From Ixodes scapularis (Eukaryota; Arthropoda; Arachnida; Ixodida; Ixodidae), in the NCBI RefSeq assembly GCF_016920785.2, contig NW_024609835.1:28841297-28905296 (forward strand): a stretch of DNA of 64,000 bases, given 5' to 3'. Under the pieces are notes generated by a model. That model was not told the DNA's origin. It saw only the letters and a list, made by a program, of their open reading frames with translations, and searched no databases. Position numbers and translations under genes: made by a program. Every line of letters starts with the position of its first letter. Position 1 is the stretch's first letter. Positions 23,001 to 35,000 of the stretch are shown here, in pieces.

Positions 23001-26000
23001 AGCACGGCAGGAGAGTTGACCCTCGTCCTCTTCTCCTTCCCGCACGCGCACAATGAGCAGACTACGCAACCCGAGAGGACGTTTTCGTTTTTGTAGTTTT
23101 GTTTTCTCCCCTGCCACGATGCTGTGAAAATGACCTTGAGCGTCTCGCGGACCGCCGCGCCTAACATCTCTTTTAATCTTCGTTTTTTTTTTTTTTTTTC
23201 TTTTTCTCTCTCTCTTTCTTTTTTTTGTTCTTCTTTCCTTGTTGCTTTTTTTTTTTTTTTTAAAGCAGACTTTATGTTTGTTGTAACAGTATGATGCTTT
23301 AAAAAACGGTCGTTTTATCTAGACCAATTTTAATGGGTAGGGCCTTGAACTCTCATATTTTCTTAAAGTTGGTCGTTATAACCGATAGGTCGTTATATGT
23401 GGGATCGTTATAAGTGGGTTTGACTGTATAGCCTCTCTAGATAGCTCGATCCAGCCAGCCAGCCGGTCAATTAGCCAGCCATAGCCTCGTGACCAAACGC
23501 TTCCATATTTTCAGTTGCACCCTCTCTAACCATACAGGACTCTAGCTGTTGTCTACAGAAAACCCTACGAGTCGGTCAAATGGCAGACGACCCGAGTAGT
23601 CGGTCGACCCGGGAGTCGACCCGGAAGATGGGGCTCACCGTTGCGGGCGCCGACGTCGACCAGCGCGTCGAGGCTGAAGCTGGGGCCGAAGAAGGTGGTC
23701 CCTTCCAGCTTGGAGCCCGTCTTGGGGGTCCGGGGGGTGCCCACGGGGGAACTCTTGGGCATGCGCCCACCCGGGGAAGACGCCTCGCACTCCTCCACCT
23801 CCGGCCCTGGGGACAACAGGAAGCATGCTCTTTCAGGAATGAGAAACTGAATGAAGAACGGGAACAAGGGCAGGCAGAACGAGGACACAGACACTGCCTT
23901 GTCCTCCTTCCGCTTGTCCTCCAATCGACCAATCATTTCTTTTGGTTTTCCGAGACAAGAGAAGACTCTTTTTCGAAAGGTCCAGGGGTGTTCTAGCATT
24001 ATTTTTGTTGCTTCGATTTTTTATGGCGTCTACCGACTTGTGCAACTATGAGCGTTGCTACTGGTGGGAAAGAGCCGACATGACGGCTCTGACCCAATTT
24101 CACTTGGAACGTAAAATCACCCGTTATGGCATACCAAAGTCGTGGCCCCAAACTGCAAACATCAAATGCTCGGGGTATTGCCTCCCCTCCATCTCCTCAG
24201 CCGATGCCCTAAACAACAAATAAAAACTAAAAAAAAAAAAAAAAGTGGGCACATGTAGAGCTAAATATCCGCGAAAGTAAACGTTGAGAGCATTGCTCAC
24301 AAACTGTCAACTGTGAAATTGCTCAAAACGTGAAATCTAGGCTCGAAGGTGCATTCGCAATTTAAGTCGGATGTTTTTACGAATGACTGCATAGTTCACG
24401 GACCGACATAAGCATTCATTCATTTTAATGCAGAATGTGTTTTATCAGCCGAATTCCATGGAGATCCGTAATGTTTGGCTGTAACCAAAACCGACACTGA
24501 AAAGCATTACAGTGTAGACCGCATATAACGTATGTCGCGGGTGTCAAGAAAATCCGCATTATAAGCGGTACCGCGCTATAACCAAAACATCAATTTTTCA
24601 GGTCAAAATACATGCCATCAGACAAGTTACCTTTGTAAAAGAATTTATTTTATGTTAGATGAAAAATAAAGCTTAGTTTGAGGGAAGTCTTTATTTCACC
24701 AGACTAGTAAACTTCTCTCTCAAGTGTGTCACACATTTTGATAGAAATGAGCGACTTTTGCCTGGAGCAGCCTTTTAACGGCGTCGCGGGTTGCAAACGG
24801 ACGTTGCAAGCATTCAGGATTGCTAACCCTAATCACTTTTCTACAGCGATGAAAGCACGTGAAATCCGCATCCTTTATACGGTAAACTTCTTAGTGAGCG
24901 CGTTGGTAATGATGTAGGTTTAGAAAGAGTTATATACGTAAAAACAGGGGACGGAACAACACATCTTTCAACTTTCAACAAACAAATGAATTTATTGCCG
25001 GACACTTCGCCTTCGGAGCTCCACTATAGGAGAGGGAAAGTTAAAAGGAGGGGGAAGGGGAAGGAGGGCGGGGGGGGGGGGGGGGAGGGGGCAAGACAAG
25101 GACCCGGGAGAAAACTGGGGGAAAGTAAAGCGCAGAGACAGCGAAAGGAGAGGAAGGAGAAGCAGGCATCGCAAAAAGTCTCATCTCCTCCACCCGCACA
25201 AAGTCCTGACAACACCTCTCCTCATCTAGCCTGGAGGGACAGCTCAGCCGCCTCACAAACGCCGGATACCTGCGCGACCTGCTGGCCTCCATGCTCAGAA
25301 AACTAATAGTTGAAAAAGCCGCCGCTCGGAAGCCTGCCCGGCAGAGGTATACAACCATCCCCTATTTCCACAACACCGCCCACCGACTAAAAGCAGTGGC
25401 TCGATGTTTCGACATGGACGTTGCTTTTTCGTGCCCCTTCAAGTTGAGCGCCATGTGCCGCCTGGTAAACTCTCCCCCTCCTCCCAAGATCAGCTGCGCC
25501 AAGAGGCATGCGGCCCCCTTTGTTCCCTGCGCGGTCGGACGGGTGTATTCAGTGCCCTTCTCGTGCGGGGCAGAGTACATCGGACAGACGGGCCGCTGCC
25601 TCAACGACGCCTGCGCGAACATGAGAGAGAAATAGAAAAAAACGACGAGGACTCCCAACACCCCATGGTCCATCACCTCAAGGTTTGCGCTCCATGCGCC
25701 CCCGAGTTCCCGTCCGCGCGTGTTCTGGGGGCCAACAAGAACCGCTACGGGCGCGAGATCGTGGAGGCGTTCGTCATAAAAGAGGCGCCGAAGAACATTT
25801 CCTCGGCCTCGTTGTCGCTGTCCGAGAGAGAGGTTACATTCCTGAGACCGGAGTTGACGGCCTTGGCGGGCCGGGCGAGCGCCCCTTGCTCCTGAGAGGG
25901 AAATCGGGATGCTTCCTTCCTTCCTCTTTTTTCGCTGTCTCTGCGCTTTACTTTCCCCCAGTTTTCTCCCGGGTCCTTGTCTTGCCCCCCCCCCCCCCCC

Positions 26001-29000
26001 CCCCCCCGCCCTCCTTCCCCTTCCCCCTCCTTTTAACTTTCCCTCTCCTATAGTGGAGCTCCGAAGGCGAAGCGTCCGGCAATAAATTCATTTGTTTGTT
26101 GAAAGTTGAAAGATGTGTTGTCCCGTCCCCTGTTTTTACGTATATAACTCTTTCTAAACCTACATACTTTATACGGTACGCGCCAGTAATACCTTCAACT
26201 TGAGCACAGGCATGAAATGCTCCAAATAAGAAATCCGGGTGATGTTTCAAAACACAAATGCTTAGAAAGCACCACTGTAGTCAAAGTAAACAAACACATC
26301 GACACGGGCATTTCTGCCGCCTTGAGAGTGCCGCCACAACATCGCCGCACGAGTAGGTGGATCTTCCCTTCTAGTACAAGCTGGGTTATCATAGCGACAT
26401 ACGGCGAAAATTCACAGTCAAGGATAGCGCTTTTACGCGGAACAATGAGCTTCCACTACGCCGTCTACGTCGACGATCACAATCGACGCCATGTTTGCAG
26501 ATAGAAGCACCCGGCCCGCGAACACTGCTCTTCGACGTGCGATTGGTCTGTCGTTGCGGTTGTTTCCAGCGCAGCGAAGGGACGCACGCACGTGAACGAC
26601 ACATGCGTGCGTCCCTCCGTCGCTATAGCGACTGAAGCCTCTCTCTTCTCTTCTCCCCGATTCTTCAAGCAACCTCCTTGCCCCGCGAGTGCCGCTTGCG
26701 GCTTGCGCCTTTATCTAGTCAATCTAGTGTCGTACAGGGAAGCGTGCTCGCTGCGCCGGTCAGTCGGCGCGCTCCTCCAGAAACCGCACTATAACTGGTA
26801 TTTCCCTTCGCGCACCTGCATTTTAAGAGGTATGTAATTACATGGAGTTGTTCTATGAGAGGCGAACCGGTGGTTTGCAAAAGCCGCGTTATACCCGGTC
26901 CTGCACTATAAGCGGTTACGTTGTAAGTGGTCTATACTGTACTACCATAGGGAACCATATAAAAGGATTGAGATTGTGAGCCAAGTACTTTGCCGAACGA
27001 GCTACCCGGGGTCGGGGGACGAAGCAGCCAAATGCGAAGTCATTAGTGCAGCACGTGAACGCACGGTAGCACCTTATGCGGTTTTTCCTGTCATGCTGTG
27101 TCATCTCGCAGCGTACGCCAGAAATGAGAGCAAACCTTCGTTAGGCACTGTCATTCAGATGCCCTTTTTCGTCTTCCCTGGAAGGCCTATCACACATTCT
27201 GCGCTTACGAGTCTTTGTCAGCATGATCAAGCTTGCATAATTTTTATAAACCAGTACGGCCTCAATTATATCTTTGCCTGGGTTGGTAACTGATATGTTT
27301 ATGCAATTGCATATTGCACAGCATTGTTAGTGCCATGGCATTTGCATAACCTTTTTCATATTTGACTTTGAAAAAGTGTTTGCAGGTACCAAATTTAACC
27401 CCTTAAGTGCCTCAAATGAGCTGCTCCCACCGCACCAGTAGTCTTGTTGAGGGCGACAAGAAACCAAAAAGGAGGAAACTCTCTTTCAATTCCTCCTTTC
27501 CATTCGAGAATGAGGGAGGCTCTCCTCCTTCCTGCAGGGAGTAGCTCGAAGACCCACTCTTAGGAACATGAGGGGAGAAGCGGGCAAGTGGGAATTGAGA
27601 GAAGGAAACTGGGAACCAGTTTTCTTCTCGGCAGAAGACGATTTTGTAGGTCGGCCTTTAACAACCCTTCAATTCTAAGGGAAAAGCAACAAATGGTGAT
27701 CACTTGACCGTGCTAACAATGTCTCACTTTGCCCTTCCTATTCCACCCCTGCATAGTCACTGGCAAGATAAGAACAGCAGTGCCCCTCTTTCAGAGGACT
27801 CGCCTCCGGCATGCGCTCGTTGCTTTCCATGAAACTTTGGGTGCGCGTGGTCACTCGAGGCTCGCGAGACATCCGAGCGTTATCGAGGGTAGCAAGCTCG
27901 CGCCGGAGGCAGGCCAACTGGTGCGCCTCCCTGCCATTCTAATCCTGCCACTGACTACAGCAGCCTTAGACTGGCCAACAGTATTGACAAGTAAAACTAG
28001 GTGAAAAGAAATCGTAGGAACGGGTGGATGACTTTCTCGAAAAAAAAAATGGATCCAGCTACACACTGGATTAATGCCGTCACACCATGTGCGTTAACAA
28101 ACAAAGTCACGCATGCTCAATTTTGAAATGCGGCGACAATCGCTCCAAATATGCAATGATGCAAAGGCGGGACTCGTTCGGCAGACGGCCGACGGGCGAA
28201 AGGCATTCACCTGTCGCCTTGGGCCGCTTTCGGTATGTCTGTACAAATGGAGAGGAAGGCAACGAAGTGGCCCCGGACGGAGATTCTTCTGGCTTGAACT
28301 CTGGGAGCTTGGCGAACTGAGCGTTGAAGTTGACCTCTTCCAACACCCTGCATTTGTTAATGAGGTGCAAAAACGTCAAGTCCCCTTTGTTGCAGCGGGC
28401 CCAACGTTCTACAAAATCAACTTCGGCCCAGTTCTCGGCGCAATGCGACATTAGATATTGGAAGCAGCACAGGAATGAAGACAGTAAAATGTTGAGAAGA
28501 AACCTTTCAGCCTTTCCACTCTGGTGAAGAAGGAAGACCAGCGAAGCTGCACTATGGTGGCAATGAAGTAATGGCCGGCTGCAAGTCGGCAAGGCAGAGT
28601 GGAAAGGCTGGAAAGGTTGCCGCCATCTATGAGCGACGGCAGTATCCAGACAACCAGCAAGCCGGTTGTCTCGTTGCCGCAGTTGTTCATAGATGGCGGT
28701 AGCTGTCCAGAGTGTTCTGTCGACATTTATTTGCTGGTGAACATGGTCTTGGGGAAACTAGCCCTTAACAGCTGCGCTGAAATTAAGTGCGGCAAAAAGC
28801 GAGGCCACTGTATATTTTCTGCAACCGAAGGAACTCCTTCCCCTTCACCTTTTCATTCAGAGTTCCGATAAACAGTCAACAAGTTAAGTGACACAACAAA
28901 ATATGGCACTTCGACCATCAGCGAGGCCTTAAAAAAATGGTGAACCGAGATTTGAATTTCAAAAAAACAATGCAAGAGATGTTGGCGGGATGCTACAATC

Positions 29001-32000
29001 CCTACAACACTACTCGTAAGGCGATATCTCCAATGGACGGCCGTATTTTGGGAACAAAAAGGTCGAGATTGAACTAGGCCGACGAGGTGAAGATATCTTG
29101 TTTTCTCCTCTCCTCACTTCGTCCCCTCATGTTAGCGAGGCGGAGAAGACGCGAGGTTGTTCCCTCTCCTTCTCGAAGAAACACGACATAAACATTTCTG
29201 TCAAATGCTTTTTTTGAAAAATACGGTCACCCGTTCGCGATATCGCTGTATGAGGGATGTTTTGGTGTTTGTAGCATCCCGTTGCACGCTTTTGCCACGT
29301 GTTTTGTGGAATCCAGCTTTCGGTTCAGCATCCCTTTAAATTTGTGTTGTACATCAAAAAAGTCTGAAACTGCGAGTGCTCGAAGAGAACAAACCCCTGG
29401 TTTCCTAGAAGTCTAGTTTGAAGACTTATGAAGGAGTTCCGAATGCCTCTTTCAAAACACAGCATTTGCTCGTATAGTTTGTGCACCTCATTTTTTTTTT
29501 TTTAAATTTAATTTCGGGGGAAAGGGAGTGTGCGAATTAGAGCTCTACACGGGCCTGGGCCAACCCGAAATCCCGGGGAATGTGCATCTTTTTCGGGCAC
29601 CGAGCCTTAACGTGCTCGGTGCCTTAACTGCCTTAACTCGCACTGTCGAGGAACCTCCTGCCGGGCCATGCTCAGGCCGGGCTGGGTCGGGTAGGCGTCT
29701 CGTTGGGTTGGACCCGGGTCGAGCGAGACTGCTGAATGGGCCTGAGCCGGGTCGGGCCTCAGACGACAGGCCCGAGCAGGGCTCTATCTAGCGAAAATTA
29801 CCTAAGGATTCCTAAGAGGAAAAAAACTTTTTTTCTATATTTCGCACACTTCACACTTTCTGCGTCAGCTGCCAGCCAGGTACCACTGGGCGCGCGAGGT
29901 AAGCTTGGGAAGGCTGGTGCGGCCATAAGACGAGCGAGGAGAAAACAACTGCCAAGGTACACACAGACAGAATGGACAAGATGGGACATAATCATCTCAA
30001 CATAATCCTGTCGGGCTCCAAGTTTAATGGGACTCAAAAAGTTTGAGCACTTTCAAGAGTGGAAATGCAATTCACAAACCATTGCACGCTTCCCCTCGCA
30101 TTTGGCGAGTTTCAACCCAGGTAACCACTCAAGCGCTGGACTTCAAAACGAACGAATGTCACCAGCACCCACTCAGCAAAAAGAAAAACCATAAGCGAGA
30201 ATAGACCCTTTCCAAACTGCGTGTCGTCTAGAGGCTGCCGTGCCGTTCATCCGAGTCCGTCATTGTTTGGTTGCGTTTGACACAAGGGCTCTGTTGGCGC
30301 TAAGCACGAACCCGGCTCGAACGAATGTTACCAGCACCCACTCAGCAAAAAGAAAAACCATAAGCGAGAATAGACCCTTTCCAAACTGCGTGTCGTCTAG
30401 AGGCTGCCGTGCCGTTCATCCGAGTCCGTCATTGTTTGGTTGCGCTCGACACAAGGGCTCTGTTGGCGCTAAGCACGAACCCGGCTCGGCTCGCATAAAA
30501 AACAAACGCTGCATCAATGTTTGGCGAGGTCTCGGGTACGGTTGCATGATTCATGCCCGAGAAGCAGCGACGCCAATGTCGCCCGACAGACTCTCGGAAG
30601 TCCGAGGCCCTCACCTGTCCATCCCGTCGTCCACGGTACGCTTGAGGATGGACTTCCTGACCTCCCTGGCACTGGGGGGGCCGCAGCTGCCGGCCTCCTC
30701 CCTGAGATCGGGTGCCTCTGGCGGGGGGTCCTCCCTGGCCTGGGGGGCCGGCGGGGCCCGACTAGACTCGTCGCTGAGATCCGCGGTGCGCGAGGACTCC
30801 GTCGAGCTCTTGCGGGGGTTGAGCTGCCCGGGCGCCCGTCCCAGCTGGGCCGGCGTCGGGGCCAGCACGAAGCGGGGCTGGTCCCGGGGCCAGCCGTCAC
30901 TCGCCTCCCCCTGGCCGCTGGGCACGTCAGGAGGAGGCTGCGGGAGGCGCCACTGCTGATGCAGCTGCAGCGCCTGCTGTTGCTGTTGATGATGTTGCAG
31001 TTGCTGCTGTTGCTGATGATGCTGTTGCTGCTGCTGCTGATGATGCTGCTGCTGCTGCTGCTGATGATGCTGTTGCTGCTGCTGATGATGCTGTTGCTGC
31101 TGCTGCTGATGATGCTGTTGCTGCAGCTGTTGCTGTAGGTGTCGCTGCTCTTCGAGGGAAGGCAGCGACAGCGGGCTTTGCTGCTGCGAAATGGTTGCAG
31201 TGGAAATGGAGAAAAGGTATAGACCTTTTGTGTGTGGGCATTGAAGTCTAGACTACCCAGAAAAAACAATTTCTGCAAACAAAGTTCATTTTGCAAAAAT
31301 GCCATATTTACATCCACCAACATCTAGAGAGTATTCTCAGAAAGTTTCATTACTTTGCACAGCATAGTTAATTTTTTATAAATTATTTTCGGTACACCGA
31401 TGCTAACGAAAAGCCAGGGGTTGGAGCACTTTGAATCATCTTTCTCCGTTCCACTTTTCGGCATAAATTTCACTTTAGGAAACCTATTGTTTGCCTATTA
31501 CACAATAGAGAATTATTCTTAGGGGTTTTCTGGGATAGAATTTTGAGAGGAACATGCCTGGCTGGTTAGTTCTTCTACTTTAACATTCTTTCATGCTTAA
31601 AAAACTACTTTTGTAAAAAAGCGCAGACATGAAAATATTTGTAATCTTTTCATAGAGTTATACTTAGGAAAAACATTGCAATATAGCAAAATAACTAGCT
31701 GGGCATGAGCTATGGGTTTTCCTATGAGAATATTACACATAAAAATCACAAAAGTTTATTTTATTTTAAAACAAAAGTTTTCCTAAGCGAACACACTGAC
31801 TTCCATATTGTACCATTCATAGCAAGTTTCAGAATTGACATAGGACAATGAAATTTGGTGGGATGGTCTTGCCACTTGTATAAACTTCCACTGCAAATTT
31901 CATTGAAATGAAGCAAGCGGTACAGAAGTTGACTTTTCTGGGTAGTGACCCCCTTAAAAGTAAACACCTTTAACAGAGATATATGTCTGGTTAGAAAAAG

Positions 32001-35000
32001 GCTGAGTAAGAACTGAAAATTTAGCCGAAGTTTTAATAAAGACAAAATTTTCAATGTTTTGGGACCAACTCGGTCCCTTGGTCACAGGTGACTCTGAGAG
32101 GTGGACGGAATAGGGAGATGCTTATGCAGGCTCGTAAAACCATAGGAACAGTCTTTTCTCTCACCACACTACTGGGAAGTGATCACTTTGACCGTGACTA
32201 TCACTTGTTCTCGTCTTGCTTCTATACTTCTTTTTACTTATTCCAAGTATTAATACTTTGTTGTCTTTTGGATGTCCCTTATTGGAAACCAAGTTGCTGG
32301 GGACAAGTATATATGTAAAAGTTCTATACAGCACGTAACAGATGACGACACGAGGAGGATGGCGAGCGTTTTAGCGTACCTGCATGAATCTAACGCAAGG
32401 TATATCTTTGGACGTTTCAAACTCAGAAGAGTATGTTACGCCAGAACCATGTTTATATATTTTTCGGTAGTTACAATTTGCCCGATCATGTGGTTTTTTG
32501 CTTCCGTCCCCCGAAAAATTACTACACAGGTGTATCCTACTTTGTGCGGCTGCATTAGGATTATGTACCCCAAGCTTACGGTTATTTAACTTTTCGTGCA
32601 CCCTATTTGTGCGTGCACAAACTTTGTTCAAAGCAGTAAAGGGTGTGGACACAGAAAATTTAGACTGCCCACCGAATTTCAATTTTACTGCAAATCAAAC
32701 AGCTTTTCCCGCTTGCCTTAGAGCATCGCAAAAAAAACGATACGGCCACGTTACACACTCGCAGCTAGTACTTGCTTGGTAAATCTTTAAAAGAAGACTC
32801 TTGGAAGCCTCGAATAGCAGCCGACATTTTTCCAAGCGACCTTAGCTTTTTCAGAGCGAAACGTCGGCTACCCTTCCGAAACTTCCAGGACACTCACTTT
32901 CAAGTTTACTCTGCCAGCTTAATATTTCATTTAGTGTTTTGTTTATGCTCCGTAAATTATGCGCAAGAATGGACCAGCAAAATGATGCTTTGTGACGTCT
33001 CCGACACGATTTTCCGCCAAAAGCAGAGCAGCTGTGATTATTACTGCGCCGTACCACAACTTTTCCAGGAACTACTCGGAAAAGGTATTAACACCTCACA
33101 CGGCACAAACACGATGCAAATCGAATCAAACAAAATCGGAACACTATTCAGTGAATATGCAAAACTTTGAACATCCATACACACTTATAAACAGTGCTGC
33201 TCTACAAACTAGGGTGAACTCCCACCGTCTGAAGTGTCACGAGCTGCCTACCAGAATTGGTAACTGAGCTCGACACAAACAAAGCGAGAAACTGGACCAA
33301 CGAGAGTTTGCTTTGTCCAGTTCCCCACTCTGTTTGTGTACAGTCGCGCCGTTTTAATTACGAAGTCGCCTACGTCTGAAACGCTGCATGTGCCTCTGGC
33401 GCAGAGCCAGGAGAGCCCCCTCACCATTTTGTCGCCGAGCTCCGTGGTCTTTTTGCTCCCCCTCGAAGTCCTCTCTGGTGATGCTCTGCTACTAGATTTG
33501 AAATCTAGAACATAAAGAAAGTATGCATTCAGATGGCACGGCTCCTCTCAGTACGCCCCGTACGAGGACTCGGAGCTGGCCGAGAGAACTCACCGTCAGA
33601 CTTGTCGGGTTGTAGTCTCGAATCTAGGAGCATAATGGCGGAGGCAGTGAGTGTCTTGGTCCTATGAGATCGAGGGCTAGAGTCCAGCTTTGGTTCCGTT
33701 GGGGTGAGGTTACCGGATTTCATGGAAAGCACCCCTGGCAAGAAACGGTTTGTTTTCTCATTAGAAACGGTTTGTTTTCTCATTAGAACGGCGAAGCGAT
33801 GCACATTTACTCAAAAGGCAACAGTGAGGCACGAAACACCGCCGAGACTTTCATTTCGTGGCTTTCATTCTCATGCCGAGGACGAACGTGCACATTTTAT
33901 GCTCATGTAACAAAAGAGCAGACTGCTTCAACATACTTAAGATAAACGTTTGATGAATGCAATGACAGTAAGGAAGCACACACAACGGAATACTCGTGGC
34001 TTGCATTCCCAAACGATTACCACGGAGAGTGTTAACGCTCTGCGTGACCGTTATATTTAGTCGATTCCTTGTACTTTCTTGTGTTCATCAACTTCACCTG
34101 AAACATTGTTGGGCGTCATGCGGAAAGCTCAAATATCCTGACATCAGTTAGAAGAAACGGATGTGAGGTCATTAGAGACTGGTGCGTGCAGGGGTCGTAA
34201 CAGCATGCTTCTGTTTAGTCAAGCTTTCAGACAGGTCTGTCAGAATGTTTGGAGCAGATCCTAATCATGGGTTTTGTAATAGCATCTATAAAACATACAG
34301 TAATCCCTCGTTTGACAAAGTGAACGGGACGGCAAAAATATTCTATTTAAGCGGTAATTCAATAAAAGCGAGAGCCAAAAAAAAAACAGCAATAGCAGCC
34401 TTGAAGGTGGGCGGGAACAGTGCAGAACACTCTGACCGTATATCTAATCGTACAAAACTTGGTCATGAACAACTCACAGCAGCTTTACAGAGTAAAAAAA
34501 ATAATTAGGTGGTGTTTGCCGATAATTTGATCCAGGCATCAGTTCTCGTCGGACTGCTCTAGGCATTGCAAGAACACTGCTGCTGCCGCTGCACTGCACT
34601 TTGTTTCAAAGCAGCAGTAGGATGCTTCGGGTCTCCACAGTTGTCGGCGTTTGCCAAGGTGCCTCTCTGACTTAGCTTAGTAAACACCCTGACCGCACGT
34701 AAGGTTTACGATTGCAGCATATGTGGCAGGAACAACAACGGGATTGTCCGCAAAGACAAGGGCAAACGAATCAAAGTTTTATGTTTGCACACACTCCTGT
34801 AGGGATCGTTGCAGCTTAGCGTTGCACCAAAAAAAAAAAAATTCCTGGTTACACCATTGGACATCTGTACCTGCTAGTCGTAAAGTCAGTGTCTTCCAAT
34901 GACATTCAAGCTAATTTGTGTAAAAAAAAGTCCTGTCCAAAGTCCACCTGCCAACCTTAGAAAAATGAAACCTTCAATTACAAAGTTGTCACAAAGAGTT

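Larger units (their letters stand above)
13101..23638 (-). other. cic intron, about 10.5 kb, repeat-rich
   Basis: It holds the minisatellite (13926-14145), palindrome array (14560-15420), tRNA-derived fragment (about 17740-17800), two Tigger-like elements, the tRNA-Ser and its flanking direct repeats, and the endonuclease fragment. Between 15430 and 17700 and between 21260 and 22220 I see only AT-rich DNA with no supported feature. The 13300-13650 interval has overlapping open frames without support. Confidence 0.7.
24510..26939. mobile_element. Tigger-like long MITE, interrupted by a Penelope-like element
   Basis: The left end CAGTGTAGACCGCATATAAC and the right end (inverted) CAGTATAGACCACTTACAAC are flanked by TA. 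A second copy in opposite orientation is at 42418-45495. Excluding the insertion, the two copies share AAAATAAAGCTTAGTTTGAG, GATTGCTAACCCTAATCAC and a block encoding the start MASIVIVDVDGVVEAHCSA. No transposase catalytic domain is seen. Confidence 0.85.
23807..28210 (-). other. cic intron holding a nested transposon
   Basis: It contains the 24510-26939 repeat with its nested Penelope-like element. From 26940 to 28210 I see no supported feature, only short overlapping open frames. Confidence 0.7.
28348..30614 (-). other. cic intron
   Basis: It holds an inverted copy of the interspersed repeat at about 28600-28790, a hAT-like fragment at about 29538-29790 and a 169-bp tandem duplication at 30148-30488. 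From 28800 to 29520 nothing is recognised. Confidence 0.7.

Noticed and set aside
22130..23490. AGCCAGCC repeats on both sides of a unique stretch, as a possible CRISPR-like array
   Set aside because: It is a eukaryotic simple repeat split by a TIR transposon; there are no spacers of regular length.
23565..23999. Full 144-codon open frame around exon 12 as a single exon
   Set aside because: Only the 23806-23639 part has splice sites in the right phase and similarity to capicua.
3378..24422. Capicua-type octamers TGAATGAA at about 3378, 16027 and 24415 as autoregulatory sites
   Set aside because: About two such 8-mers are expected by chance in 64 kb on both strands, so three is not meaningful.
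30514..31323. Long open frames reading poly-Ser, poly-Ala (minus) and poly-Leu (plus) across the CAG/CAT repeat
   Set aside because: They are frame shadows of the glutamine tract. Only the Q frame joins exons 9 and 11 in phase and carries FVLAPTPAQLG.
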